From Gammaproteobacteria bacterium (GTDB taxonomy: Bacteria > Pseudomonadota > Gammaproteobacteria > GCA-001735895), in contig JACNJF010000084.1 of assembly GCA_014382695.1 (NCBI GenBank), positions 1-64,000 on the forward strand: a DNA stretch of 64,000 nt, in the 5' to 3' direction. Position 1 is the stretch's first letter, and each line of letters starts with the position of its first letter. Under the pieces are notes generated by a model that saw nothing but the letters and a program-made list of their open reading frames with translations, did no database searches and was not told where the DNA came from. Both the position numbers and the translations under genes were made by a program. Positions 7,509 to 16,735 of the stretch are shown in pieces.

Positions 7509-8831
7509 TCAATGATTGTGCGGATCAAAACCGCCCTTGGCGATCTGAGAAGCGACAAAGAAAGCGCCTTCGATCACCACCCTGGTGCCTGCCGCTACGC
7601 CGTTGATTTCTCGCCATTGGCCGAGCGAACGTCCGAGGACCACTTCCTGAGCTTTAAACTGACCCGCTTCGGTTTCCACAAAAACCGTCCAGTCGCCATC
7701 GGCACTGCGCATCAGGGCGGCTTCCGGAACCGCCAGTACCGCATGTTCGGTGGTGAACACAAAGTAAACGTCGGCGAACAGGCCCGGATGCAGTCGATGG
7801 GCATCGTTGTTAACCAGCAGACGGACGACGCGGGTGCGGGTCTGCGGATCAATGGTGTGAGCCTCCTGCGCGACCCGCGCTGCAAACCATTCATTACCGA
7901 CCCTGACCTGAGCCAGGGTGCCGGTCGGCAGCTCCAGGTTGGCGGTGGGTGCCAGACGTGCTTCCACCCAGAGTTCATGCTCATCGGCCAGTTCCATCAG
8001 TGCCTGGCCGGCTTCTACGCGCTGGCCCTGATGAAAATCATCCGACAGTACCGCCCCGGAAATCGCGGCATACAGGGTGTATTCACCGAGATTCTGATTC
8101 TTTCGGGTGAGTGACTGAATCGCGTCCTGCGACAGACCATAAGCGATCAGTCTGCCATACGCGGCTTCGTAATCGGTCTGGGCGGCGATAAAACGCCGGT
8201 CACCGATGGCTTTTTTCCCCAGTTTTTCCACCCGTTGCCATTCTGCATTGGCAACCCGGAACGCGGCCTGAGATTCGGCGACGGTTTCGCTGAACAGGGT
8301 GACCAGCGGCTTGCCCTTTTCGACATGATCGCCGAGTGCGACCGAGCGTCGTAGTACCACCGAGTCGACGCGTGGTGACACCAGATAACTGGTATAACCA
8401 TTGGCCTTGATTTCACCCGGCGCATACACCTGAAAGTCCATCTGTTGCGCGCTCAGGCTTGCGACCCTGATTTTGGCCAGCGACAGTTGCTGGCGGGATA
8501 ATGCGACACCTTCTTCATGATCATCATGGCCCGCATGGCCGTGTCCATCATCGGGTTTGCCTCCAGCGATGTCATCGTGTGCGTGACGGTCGCCATTCTG
8601 ATGCGTGTCTTGCTTCGCGTCACCCATATCAAGGGTGAGTCCTCCATGTCCGGCGTGATCATGGTCAGCATGCTGATCGAGTTCCAGAGCGGGTGCCTGC
8701 CGGCTGATTAGCGTATCTTTGTGACTAGTTTCGTCATGCGCGTGATTGTGTTCCTGCTGAGCGTATAAGCTGCTGCCCAGTGGCAGCAGCAGGCTGCTGA
8801 ACAGAATTAAAGTAAGAGTATTGTTTTTCAT
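7509..8831 (-). CDS. CzcB-type periplasmic adaptor with His-rich N-terminus
   Basis: Membrane fusion protein (440 residues) linking the RND pump to the outer-membrane channel. After a signal peptide ('TLILFSSLLLPLGSSLYA') comes a ~90-residue extension packed with His and Asp ('HADHDHAGHGG', 'HGHAGHDDHEEG') that should bind divalent metal in the periplasm. Then follow the barrel-sandwich/hairpin domains ('YLVSPRVDSVVLRRSVALGDHVEKG') and the beta-barrel and proximal domains. The His-rich part points to zinc, cobalt, cadmium or nickel rather than copper. It is spaced 20 bases from the outer-membrane gene and 15 from the pump gene. Confidence 0.9.
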   Translation of the reverse strand: MKNNTLTLILFSSLLLPLGSSLYAQQEHNHAHDETSHKDTLISRQAPALELDQHADHDHAGHGGLTLDMGDAKQDTHQNGDRHAHDDIAGGKPDDGHGHAGHDDHEEGVALSRQQLSLAKIRVASLSAQQMDFQVYAPGEIKANGYTSYLVSPRVDSVVLRRSVALGDHVEKGKPLVTLFSETVAESQAAFRVANAEWQRVEKLGKKAIGDRRFIAAQTDYEAAYGRLIAYGLSQDAIQSLTRKNQNLGEYTLYAAISGAVLSDDFHQGQRVEAGQALMELADEHELWVEARLAPTANLELPTGTLAQVRVGNEWFAARVAQEAHTIDPQTRTRVVRLLVNNDAHRLHPGLFADVYFVFTTEHAVLAVPEAALMRSADGDWTVFVETEAGQFKAQEVVLGRSLGQWREINGVAAGTRVVIEGAFFVASQIAKGGFDPHNH

Positions 8832-8851
8832 GTGGGATCCGAATTTGGTGA

Positions 8852-10108
8852 TTATTTGAGTTGCTGAAGGGCCGCCAGGATTTGTCCGGTCTGCAGCAGC
8901 CAGTCGATATGGGCCAGCTGGTAGCGGCTATGCAGTTCGAGGCCGGCGATCAATCCTTCGTTAATCTGCTGTAGTGCGAGCAGATAGTCGGTGGTGTTCA
9001 TGTCGCCATTGCTCCACAGCGTCTTGAGCAGGGTTTCGGTGCGTTCGCTGCGTCCCTGCATGATGCGCTGCCAGTGTTCGTAGCGTTGTCGGTATTCATC
9101 CAGCGTGACCTGACTGGATTCGATCGCAAACTGCTGCTGACGGCGCAGCGCGAGATAATCCGCTTCTGCCGCAAGTACCTGCTGCTGAGCGGTTTCAGTC
9201 TCGGCGCTGTAGTTATTGCGCAGTTGCAGTGGCATCGAGAAGGAGAGTGCGAGTACCGTGTCATCACCGGCGGTTCCAGCGTTGATGCCAAAGGTCGGGT
9301 CGGCCCTGTTTTCAACCCTAGTCAGTTGCGCTGACTGCTGGGCCAGTTTCCATTCGGCGCGTGCAGCAAGCACCTCGGGAAATTGATCGACCCATTGCCC
9401 GATCTGTTCGGCATCGGCCGCAGAGCGGTCGATGGCCCCTGCAAGCTGGGTGGGTTGAAGACGTTGAGCAGACCAGTCCGGCAACTGTTGACGCAGACTC
9501 ACCTCCAGCTGTTTCAGCTGAACCACGGCCTGCGCGGTGGTATTCAGTGTTTGCGACAGACTCAGGTACACCAGTTCGGCATCCAGCTGGCCCAGATCAC
9601 CGGCCTGCTGGCGTTGTCTGACCAGTTCGATCAGGGTGCCGAGCTGGTTTTCCTGATTGCGCGCCTGTTGCGCCTGTTCACCGGCGAGCTGCCATTCGAT
9701 CAGAGTCTGTAACGCGGCGGCGGCCTTTTGTTGCAGTAACAATTGATAGGCCTGTTGTGCACTGGTCAGGCTGTGTTGCCCCTGCTGTTGGCGTGCGGCC
9801 TGTTTGTCCCACCAGTCGATGGTTTGACTAACGCCAATACGAATATTGTTATCCGAGCCTTCATGCTCAAGCTCGGTTTCCAGTTCAGGGTTATACAGCG
9901 GCTGTTGATAGCCCTGTGCGATGGCCTGGTTGATTTCGATTTTGTGTCTGGCAGCGATCAGTTCCGGGTGCTGGGTGAGCTGTTCGATCAGCCAGCCTCC
10001 CCAGCCGGACTGGGCTGTTGCGGCCACCGCAGGTCCTGAGATGGAGAAAAGGACGAGCGCAGCCAGGACGACATTTTTTTTCTGCTGTGTAATACGTACA
10101 AGATTCAT
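8852..10108 (-). CDS. CzcC-type outer-membrane efflux protein (TolC family)
   Basis: Outer-membrane channel of the metal exporter, 418 residues, with a signal peptide ending near 'SGPAVAATA'. The long Gln/Ala-rich helices in two repeats (about residues 100-215 and 290-410) are typical of TolC-family OEP domains, with 'PLYNPELETELEHEGSDNNIRIGVSQTIDWWDK' marking the CzcC-like start of the first beta hairpin. It is the third gene of the operon, 20 bases after the small secreted protein and 20 before the adaptor. Confidence 0.9.
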   Translation of the reverse strand: MNLVRITQQKKNVVLAALVLFSISGPAVAATAQSGWGGWLIEQLTQHPELIAARHKIEINQAIAQGYQQPLYNPELETELEHEGSDNNIRIGVSQTIDWWDKQAARQQQGQHSLTSAQQAYQLLLQQKAAAALQTLIEWQLAGEQAQQARNQENQLGTLIELVRQRQQAGDLGQLDAELVYLSLSQTLNTTAQAVVQLKQLEVSLRQQLPDWSAQRLQPTQLAGAIDRSAADAEQIGQWVDQFPEVLAARAEWKLAQQSAQLTRVENRADPTFGINAGTAGDDTVLALSFSMPLQLRNNYSAETETAQQQVLAAEADYLALRRQQQFAIESSQVTLDEYRQRYEHWQRIMQGRSERTETLLKTLWSNGDMNTTDYLLALQQINEGLIAGLELHSRYQLAHIDWLLQTGQILAALQQLK

Positions 10109-10128
10109 GATTGATAGCCCTCTGCATT

Positions 10129-10566
10129 CTACTTGCTGCTGTCAGCAGTCAGCTGCCGGCAGATTTCCGGATCAGACTGAGGGCGTACCTGCCCGCGATG
10201 AAAAGTGACCTTAATGATCGTATCAGTGGGCAGTTGCTGGTTAAACGTAGTCGAAAAGCGGATGCCACCCTGTTTCATTTCACGATGGGTTAAAAAAGGT
10301 GGGGTGTAGTCTGTTGTCGTCAGCGCGATCAGGTCATCGCTGGGTGTGCAGGCAACGATATCCAGATGCCCGGATGGCAGGCCGAAGCGGTGGAAGGCGG
10401 TCAGCAGGCCACTCACCTGCGTACCCTGTGCAGTGCCTTCTACAGAGACATCCTGCAGCTTCCATTTCTGGGCAGGTTTATCGATCAGCTCAATAGTAAG
10501 GGCTTCGTCTGCGTACGCAGCGTTAAGATACAGGGTAGTGAAAAATAGTAGGGTTAAAATTTTCAT
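10129..10566 (-). CDS. small periplasmic protein of the metal efflux operon
   Basis: A 145-residue protein with a signal peptide ('MKILTLLFFTTLYLNAAYA'). The mature part looks like a single beta domain and has two Cys ('VACTPSDD', 'PEICRQL') that could form a disulphide. I do not recognise a family. Its place directly upstream of the channel gene (20 bases) in a metal efflux operon suggests a periplasmic metal-binding or accessory role, which is inference. Confidence 0.7.
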   Translation of the reverse strand: MKILTLLFFTTLYLNAAYADEALTIELIDKPAQKWKLQDVSVEGTAQGTQVSGLLTAFHRFGLPSGHLDIVACTPSDDLIALTTTDYTPPFLTHREMKQGGIRFSTTFNQQLPTDTIIKVTFHRGQVRPQSDPEICRQLTADSSK

Positions 10567-10643
10567 GAATAAACAATCTCATCGTATAAGTCAGATGCCG
10601 GCGACCAGCGAACGGCAGGAATAGAGCTCAGGTGCAGCAGCGA

Positions 10644-11009
10644 CTAAACGATGGGAGGGCGTAGATCAGGGGAAATCAGGAAGGAGAAGTAGCTCGTGCC
10701 AGGCTCCGAGGCAGCCTGTGCGGATTGAGGAATATCGAGAGCGTGATTGCTCACACTGTTTAAAAAGAAATGCACCGCACCATGACAGTGACAGCAGTGA
10801 TGACAGTCGAATTGAGTATCTGCAACAGGGTCCTGTAGGTTCTGCTTATCTGGCTGTGACTGGGTGCTGGCAGGGTGATCGTGGGTGCTGTGATCGAACT
10901 GTAGATGTGCTGTCCCGTTCTGATGGAACTGGTGTTTGTCGGCAATAGCCGCAACCGATTGCAGCGCAATCAGGGCAACTAAAAGTAACGACAGGGATTT
11001 ACGAATCAT
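10644..11009 (-). CDS. small secreted Cys/His-rich protein, first gene of metal operon
   Basis: A 121-residue protein with an N-terminal signal segment ('SLSLLLVALIALQSVAAIA'). The mature part has many His ('DKHQFHQNG', 'DHSTHDHP') and a compact cluster 'CHHCCHCHG', clearly a metal-binding knuckle. A second hydrophobic stretch is absent. Small His-rich secreted proteins at the head of czc/cus-type operons (CzcI/CzcE-like) are thought to tune induction or buffer metal. This one fits by position and composition, not by a family match I can prove. Confidence 0.75.
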   Translation of the reverse strand: MIRKSLSLLLVALIALQSVAAIADKHQFHQNGTAHLQFDHSTHDHPASTQSQPDKQNLQDPVADTQFDCHHCCHCHGAVHFFLNSVSNHALDIPQSAQAASEPGTSYFSFLISPDLRPPIV

Positions 11010-11038
11010 CGGTATAACTTACAGCAGGTTTGAGTTAT

Positions 11039-11067
11039 TGAATATGAAAACGAGCCTAGACTAACAA
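11039..11067 (-). promoter_or_regulatory. possible sigma70 promoter of the metal efflux operon
   Basis: On the minus strand TTGTTA, 17 bases, then TATTCA lies about 30 bases upstream of the first operon gene. Both hexamers are weak, which suits an activated promoter. A short inverted repeat GACT-AACAA-AGTC overlaps the -35. No metal-responsive regulator is in the window. Confidence 0.3.
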
Positions 11068-11252
11068 AGTCGGTCGCTATACTGAAGGAATCATTAAGGT
11101 AATTCATGACATAGGGCAAGTGCGGACGGCTGATGTTTAGTTGTAAACTAGTGTTTGTATAGCGATAGATCGCTGCTAAAGTCTGTCATGCCAGACTGGC
11201 TCGATATCAAATTTTGTAAGCTTTCTACTCTTAAACCCGGCGGTAACCAGGC

Positions 11253-12044
11253 ATGTATCAAGAGGAATTTCTGTACAGTCATAACAGCGTGTTAATCACG
11301 CTCGGACTGTTTATTCTGATTATTATTTTTAATGAATTCGGGTTCCGTATCGGGCGCTTTGTGCAGCATCAGACCAGCGATGAGCTGATGTCGCTGACCG
11401 GCTCGGTGCAGGCCAGCATACTCGGTTTACTGGCGTTGTTACTGGGTTTTACCTTTAGCATGTCGATGCAGCGTTTCGATAACCGGAGTCTGGCCCTGAT
11501 CGACGAAGCCAACGCGATTGGCACTGCCATCTTCAGGGTTGAACTGTTGAATGAACAATTTCAGCAGCCGACCAATAATCTGCTAAAAAAGTACATCGAC
11601 CTGCGCATTGCGATTGGCAAAACCGATCTTACCCGGCAGCAGGAACGCAATGCCTTTAACCAGCAAATTGCCCAGTTGCAGCGTGAGCTGTGGGCGATTG
11701 CGATAGAGGCTGCGAATGTTGATCCGCGTCCGGTCACCACGGGTGCTTTTATCAACTCACTGAATGCGGTATTCGATGCCCAGGGTAAGCGCAATGCCCT
11801 GCTGCATATGCATGTGCCGGAGGTCGTTCTAATCCTGCTGTTTATTGTGTTTATCGCATCGGTGGGCATTATTGGCTATTCCAGTGGGCTGGGTGGCAAG
11901 CGCATGGCGCTACCGACGGTACTGGTCGCCTTTCTGATTTCAATGATTGTATTTATTATTATCGATCTGGATCGGCCCAAGCGGGGCCTGGTTCAGGTTA
12001 ATCAGGCGGTGATGCAGGATTTGCGCCTGAGTGCTTTCGAGTGA
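11253..12044 (+). CDS. DUF4239 (bestrophin-like) membrane protein
   Basis: A 263-residue inner-membrane protein with four hydrophobic segments: one near residues 13-30, one near 52-70 ('SILGLLALLLGFTFSM'), and two near 190-245. A long helical cytoplasmic stretch lies between pairs two and three. 'SVQASILGLLALLLGFTFSMSMQRFD' is the hallmark of the DUF4239 family, a bestrophin-like group suspected to form ion channels. The substrate is unknown. It is divergent from the metal operon and followed 74 bases later by the cytochrome gene. Confidence 0.8.
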   Translation: MYQEEFLYSHNSVLITLGLFILIIIFNEFGFRIGRFVQHQTSDELMSLTGSVQASILGLLALLLGFTFSMSMQRFDNRSLALIDEANAIGTAIFRVELLNEQFQQPTNNLLKKYIDLRIAIGKTDLTRQQERNAFNQQIAQLQRELWAIAIEAANVDPRPVTTGAFINSLNAVFDAQGKRNALLHMHVPEVVLILLFIVFIASVGIIGYSSGLGGKRMALPTVLVAFLISMIVFIIIDLDRPKRGLVQVNQAVMQDLRLSAFE

Positions 12045-12118
12045 GCGCGGTATTTTTTCGCTGCCGCAGGTCGTTCTGACCCGCTTTAATCAAATTAACG
12101 CTGTATAGGAAAAACGTG

Positions 12119-12553
12119 ATGAGCTGGATTAATCGATATTTACTACCCGCGCTGCTGCTGATGGCGGGCGGTTTTCGCCTGGCAGCAGCAGCCGATGATT
12201 CTCGCCAGCTGGTGCAACTGCCGCCGATGATGCAGCAGCATATGCTGTCGAACATGCGCGATCACCTGCAGGCAATCGATGAAATACTGATTGCGATGGG
12301 TAAGGATGAGCTGGATCAGGCCGCCGAGATTGCTGAACAACGGCTGGGGATGAGCTCTCTACAGTCGCACGGTGCCGGGCATATGGCGCCGTTTATGCCG
12401 GAAGCGATGCGTGCGAGCGGAACCTCCATGCATAAGGCCGCCAGTCGCTTTGCATTAAAAGCGCAGGAAGGGGAAGCGCTGGCGGCTTATCGATTACTGG
12501 CAGAGATCACTTCCAGCTGTGTTGCCTGTCATGCGGGCTTTCGTATTCAATAG
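12119..12553 (+). CDS. cytochrome c'-like protein
   Basis: A 144-residue secreted protein; GTG at 12116 and ATG at 12119 are both possible, and AGGA spacing fits the ATG. It has a signal peptide ('LLPALLLMAGGFRLAAAA'), a mainly helical body, and a single haem attachment motif CVACH near the C-terminus. This late position is typical of cytochrome c' (class II, four-helix) proteins. Met-rich helices ('MMQQHMLSNMRDH') precede the haem. Role in electron transfer or gas binding cannot be told from sequence. Confidence 0.8.
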   Translation: MSWINRYLLPALLLMAGGFRLAAAADDSRQLVQLPPMMQQHMLSNMRDHLQAIDEILIAMGKDELDQAAEIAEQRLGMSSLQSHGAGHMAPFMPEAMRASGTSMHKAASRFALKAQEGEALAAYRLLAEITSSCVACHAGFRIQ

Positions 12554-12747
12554 ACACCCGGCTTCCAGCGCAAGAGCGATGCGTTGAGTCCCGCTGGTAG
12601 ATAAAACTGAACTGAAATACCCGGTTTATAACGCGGATCTATTGAAGTTCAAAAAGTACAGGCCTATAGTTTGCCCGATTTCAATTTTACGCCAGCCATC
12701 GTCAATAATTCTGTCGGTCACTGTTACCACCTCAAAGAAGGCCAAAG

Positions 12748-14454
12748 ATGTTTTATGCCATTAAACAAACGATAAGAAACCAGCCAACATTCGCTGATAT
12801 ACAGGCCGATATTCTGGCTGGCTTAACGGTTGGCATCATTGCACTGCCCTTATCCATGGCGCTTGCGATTGCCAGCGGTGTCGCACCCCAGCATGGGCTG
12901 TATACCGCTATCGTCGCCGGTATCCTGATTGCGCTCACCGGTGGTTCGAAGGTTAGTGTGTCCGGTCCTACCGCAGCGTTTGTGGTGGTACTGTTACCGA
13001 TTGCGCAGCAGTTTGGGCTGGGCGGGTTGCTGTTAAGCGGGTTTATGGCAGGCATCATTCTGGTTGCGATGGGCGTGGCGAAGCTCGGCAAGCTGATCGA
13101 GGTGATTCCCTATCCGGTCGTGATCGGTTTTACCACCGGCATCGGGGTGGTGATCGCGACCTTTCAGATCAAGGATTTTTTAGGGCTGACGATCACTTCA
13201 GGTGAAGGCCATTATCTGGAAAAGCTGATGGCGATTGTGCAGGCGCTTCCCACTATCCATCTGCAGGATTTGCTGATCGGCGCGCTAACCTTAAGCGTGC
13301 TGCTGCTCTGGCCGCGCATGAATTCAAAAATACCGGGCCATCTGATTGCGCTGCTGACCGGTTCTGTCTGCGCCTGGCTGGCGACTCAGCTGTTTCAGGA
13401 TTTTTCGGTCGCGACCATTGGCAGTCGCTTTCAGTATGAACTGAATGGCATCGCGGGCAACGGTATCCCACCGTTTGCGCCCGAATTTAACTGGCCGTGG
13501 AATCTTCCTGGCGGCAACGGTGAGCCAATCGGCATCAGCTGGGAGCTGATCCGTGCATTGATGCCGGCGGCGATTACGATTGCGGTGCTGGGTGCACTCG
13601 AATCGCTGTTATGTGCAGTGATTGCGGATGGCATGTCGGGCAAAAAACACGACTCCAACGACGAGCTGATCGGGCAGGGTCTGGGTAATCTGCTCGCACC
13701 TTTACTGGGCGGCATTCCGGCTACCGCTGCGATTGCGCGCACGACGGCGAACATCAAGGCGGGTGGACGCTCCCCGCTTTCCTCCGTGGTACATGGTGTG
13801 TTTATCCTGATTGCGATTCTGTCGCTATCCCCGTTGCTGTCGTATATCCCGATGGCTTCGATGGCCGCGCTGTTACTGATGGTGGCGTGGAATATGAGTG
13901 AGGTGAAGCACTTTTTCCGCACCGTGCGGGTTGCACCGGGCAGTGATGTGGCGGTGCTGATCATCTGCTTTCTGCTCACCGTATTATTCGACATGACGAT
14001 AGCGGTGGGGGTTGGTGTGAGTCTGGCCTCAATCCTGTTTATCCATAAAAGCATCAGCCTGACCACTACCACCAAGATTGAAAAGCATCATCAGGACGCG
14101 CTTGATTTACCTGAACAATTCGCGATTTATGACGTGAATGGGTCGTTGTTCTTCGGCTCCGCGCAGAAGGCCATGCGCAGCATCGCTTCGGTGACGCCGG
14201 AGGTGCGGGTGGTGATCCTGGATATGGCGGAAGTCAATATGATCGATATGAGTGCCATTATTGCGATGGAATCGATCAGCCGGAATCTGCATAAGGCCGG
14301 TGTCTCTCTGGTTATCAATCAGCTGCAACCGAGGATGATACTTAAGCTGCGTAGAGCCGGGCTGCGCAAACAGCTGGGAAAGGTGGCGTTTTCCCGATCG
14401 ATTCCTGAGGCCCTGCAAAAAGCACACAAAATGCTGCAGTATACGCCTGCCTGA
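12748..14454 (+). CDS. SulP family anion transporter with STAS domain
   Basis: A 568-residue inner-membrane transporter. The start 'DIQADILAGLTVGIIALPLSMALAIASGV' and 'GLYTAIVAGILIALTGGSKVSVSGPTAAFV' are the conserved SulP N-terminus. About 12 membrane segments follow, then a C-terminal STAS domain (about 445-555, 'VRVVILDMAEVNMIDMSA'). Substrates in the family are sulfate, bicarbonate or dicarboxylates; none can be chosen here. It has a ribosome site (AAGAAGG) and its own 190-base upstream gap. Confidence 0.92.
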   Translation: MFYAIKQTIRNQPTFADIQADILAGLTVGIIALPLSMALAIASGVAPQHGLYTAIVAGILIALTGGSKVSVSGPTAAFVVVLLPIAQQFGLGGLLLSGFMAGIILVAMGVAKLGKLIEVIPYPVVIGFTTGIGVVIATFQIKDFLGLTITSGEGHYLEKLMAIVQALPTIHLQDLLIGALTLSVLLLWPRMNSKIPGHLIALLTGSVCAWLATQLFQDFSVATIGSRFQYELNGIAGNGIPPFAPEFNWPWNLPGGNGEPIGISWELIRALMPAAITIAVLGALESLLCAVIADGMSGKKHDSNDELIGQGLGNLLAPLLGGIPATAAIARTTANIKAGGRSPLSSVVHGVFILIAILSLSPLLSYIPMASMAALLLMVAWNMSEVKHFFRTVRVAPGSDVAVLIICFLLTVLFDMTIAVGVGVSLASILFIHKSISLTTTTKIEKHHQDALDLPEQFAIYDVNGSLFFGSAQKAMRSIASVTPEVRVVILDMAEVNMIDMSAIIAMESISRNLHKAGVSLVINQLQPRMILKLRRAGLRKQLGKVAFSRSIPEALQKAHKMLQYTPA

Positions 14455-14634
14455 TACTGCCGTTGGCGAGGTCAAGGGGCGCCGCCAGTGCAGCAGAATC
14501 AATCGCTCAGGTTTATGCTTAAATGCTGTAGCCGTGAACCGCTGATTTATTAAAGGTTGCTTCAATATTGAGCTGAAACCCTGCTAAAGTTATTTGAACA
14601 GAAAAAAAATTGTCCGATAGATGAAAGGCTCTGC

Positions 14635-15672
14635 ATGCAGAAAATAAGAAAACGCGCTTTTGAAATACTTGATGTAGGTGCCAGAGGTGATCGCCTGAGT
14701 CGATTTATCGATATCTTCCTGATCTGTCTGATCTCGCTGAATGTACTGTCGGTGATACTGGAAACGCTGCCGTTTCTGCAGAACCGCTACCGCTTTTTCT
14801 TTTCAGGCTTTGAAACATTTTCGGTCATCATCTTCAGCATCGAGTATCTAACGCGGGTCTGGTGTGCGATCGAAAACCCTGATTCCGATCATAGCCATCC
14901 GTTCTGGGGGCGGTTGCGTTATATGCTGACGCCGATGGCGCTGATCGACCTGATTGTGATCCTGCCGTTTTATCTGACGCTGTTCATTACCGTTGACCTG
15001 CGCTTTTTGCGGGTATTGCGGTTGCTGCGGGTGTTTCGTCTGACGCGTTACTCTTCATCCATGTCGCTGCTGCTGAAGGTACTCAAGGATGAGGCGAAAT
15101 CGATTGGAGCGGCTCTGTTTGTGCTGTGTATGCTGGTCATCATGGCTTCCAGTCTGACCTATCTGGCTGAGCATGAAGCACAGCCCGAGAGCTTCAAGAG
15201 TATTCCACATGCGATGTGGTGGGCGATTATTACCATGACCAGCGTCGGCTACGGGGATGTTACTCCGGTTACCGTGCTGGGCAAGACACTGGCATCGGTA
15301 ATCAGTATCATCAGCGTCGGCCTGGTGGCGCTACCGGCCGGGATACTGGCTTCCGGCTTCAGCGAAGCGATCCATCAGCGCCGTGCACAGTTCGAAAAAA
15401 TTGTTGATAATGCACTGAAAGATGGCGTGATTACCGCAGAAGAGGAGCTGGAGCTGAAGGAGTCACGCGAAACACTGGGGCTGGATCCGGATGAAGCAGA
15501 AACCATACTCGATAGCAGTCGCAACCGTAAGATCGAAAAAGAAATCGGGCAGATGATCAGTGTGGAAGAACGCGAGATGAAAACAGCGCTCAACAACCGC
15601 TGCCCTCATTGCGGGAAAGTAGTCGACTGGCGGCATGAAAAAAGGAACCGACTGCGCGACCAGATAGAATAA
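14635..15672 (+). CDS. voltage-gated potassium channel (Kv type)
   Basis: A 345-residue six-helix channel. S4 carries spaced arginines ('RFLRVLRLLRVFRLTRY', about 123-140) as the voltage sensor. The pore loop has the filter 'TMTSVGYGDVTP' near residue 202. The cytoplasmic tail is acidic and helical and ends with a lone CPHC motif ('NRCPHCGKVVDW') that could be half of a zinc site formed between subunits. It is convergent with the LysR gene, two bases apart, with no obvious terminator between them. Confidence 0.92.
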   Translation: MQKIRKRAFEILDVGARGDRLSRFIDIFLICLISLNVLSVILETLPFLQNRYRFFFSGFETFSVIIFSIEYLTRVWCAIENPDSDHSHPFWGRLRYMLTPMALIDLIVILPFYLTLFITVDLRFLRVLRLLRVFRLTRYSSSMSLLLKVLKDEAKSIGAALFVLCMLVIMASSLTYLAEHEAQPESFKSIPHAMWWAIITMTSVGYGDVTPVTVLGKTLASVISIISVGLVALPAGILASGFSEAIHQRRAQFEKIVDNALKDGVITAEEELELKESRETLGLDPDEAETILDSSRNRKIEKEIGQMISVEEREMKTALNNRCPHCGKVVDWRHEKRNRLRDQIE

Positions 15673-15674
15673 GA

Positions 15675-16613
15675 TTAATCCTGTGACTGGGTCACTTCGA
15701 CGATCAGCCGGCGCATCCATTGATGGCCCGGATTATTCTGTAACAGCGGGCTCCAGGCCATTTTTAGCTCCATCGCTGGAATGCTGAACGGCGGTTCTCG
15801 CAGAATCACACGCGGATTCTGCTGCTTCAGGTGGGCTGCCCGGGTCGGTAACGTAACAATCAAATCTTTCTGCTCAGCCAGTAACATCGCCGCCTGATAG
15901 TGACGCGTAAAAATCGTGATGTGACGTTTTTTACCCAGTTTAGTCAGGGCTTCATCCACCCAGCCCAGGCGCTGCACATCATCTGGATCGATACCGACAC
16001 CGACGCCCATGCCGGTTTTACTCACCCACACATGCTGCGCTTCCAGATAGGTCTTCAGGTTAAAGTTATCACGAATCGGATTTTCGGCACTGAACAGACA
16101 GGTAAAGCTATCGTTCCAGATCAGCTTCTGATGAAACGACTGAGGAATACTGTCGAAGCGATTGATCACCATATCGACCTTGCCCTGTTCCACATCGAGG
16201 AAGCTGACATCACTCGGGGTCATGATATCGAGCACGATGCCGGGTGCTTCTTCACGCAGGCGGTGCAGGATACGCGGAATAATGGTGGATTCGGCGTAGT
16301 CGCTGGCCATGATGCGAAATACCCTTTCGGTGGTCGCCGGCTCAAACGCCGCTTGCGGCTGGATCGCCTTATCCACCTGAGCCAGGGCTTCGCGGATTAG
16401 TGGCTGTAACTCCAGCGCACGTTCGGTTGGTGTCATGCCCTCGCTGGTACGCACCAGCAGCGGATCATTAAACATCAGTCGCAGACGGCGCAGGCCGTTA
16501 CTCATCGCCGGTTGACTCAGGCCCAGATAGCTGGCGGCACGGGTCACGTTGCGTTCGCGCAATAGTACATCCAGGTACTCCAGCAGGTTGAGGTCGATAC
16601 GTTCGTTTTGCAT
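15675..16613 (-). CDS. LysR-type regulator, probably of isocitrate lyase
   Basis: A 312-residue transcription factor. The N-terminal winged HTH reads 'RNVTRAASYLGLSQPAMSNGLRRLRLMF' (about 20-50), followed by the linker helix and a type 2 periplasmic-binding-like effector domain. It resembles the NahR/NodD-like branch of LysR proteins. It is divergently transcribed from the isocitrate lyase gene 122 bases away, and a LysR-type dyad lies in between, so it most likely controls that gene. The effector is unknown. Confidence 0.88.
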   Translation of the reverse strand: MQNERIDLNLLEYLDVLLRERNVTRAASYLGLSQPAMSNGLRRLRLMFNDPLLVRTSEGMTPTERALELQPLIREALAQVDKAIQPQAAFEPATTERVFRIMASDYAESTIIPRILHRLREEAPGIVLDIMTPSDVSFLDVEQGKVDMVINRFDSIPQSFHQKLIWNDSFTCLFSAENPIRDNFNLKTYLEAQHVWVSKTGMGVGVGIDPDDVQRLGWVDEALTKLGKKRHITIFTRHYQAAMLLAEQKDLIVTLPTRAAHLKQQNPRVILREPPFSIPAMELKMAWSPLLQNNPGHQWMRRLIVEVTQSQD

Positions 16614-16641
16614 GTTGGGCTCGGCGATGACTATTTGTCTG

Positions 16642-16669
16642 ATGAATAGTAAGTATAATCGCTATTTAT
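16642..16669. promoter_or_regulatory. LysR-type operator and -10 box between regulator and isocitrate lyase gene
   Basis: ATGAATAG-N12-CTATTTAT is a dyad with 7 of 8 matching bases, containing the LysR-type T-N11-A pattern. A perfect TATAAT (16654-16659) sits in its middle, about 75 bases before the isocitrate lyase ATG. Confidence 0.5.
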
Positions 16670-16735
16670 TTCAATTATGATGTGCAAAGCCATACTATGG
16701 CGTGGTTACCCATTCCAAACACTTAGGATTAACTT

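Noticed and set aside
7512-8114. 200-codon plus-strand ORF opposite the adaptor gene
   Set aside because: Shadow frame; the minus-strand product is a recognisable CzcB-type protein.
13431-14075. 214-codon minus-strand ORF inside the SulP gene
   Set aside because: Antisense shadow; low-complexity Ser/Thr/Ile composition and a strong SulP gene on the other strand.
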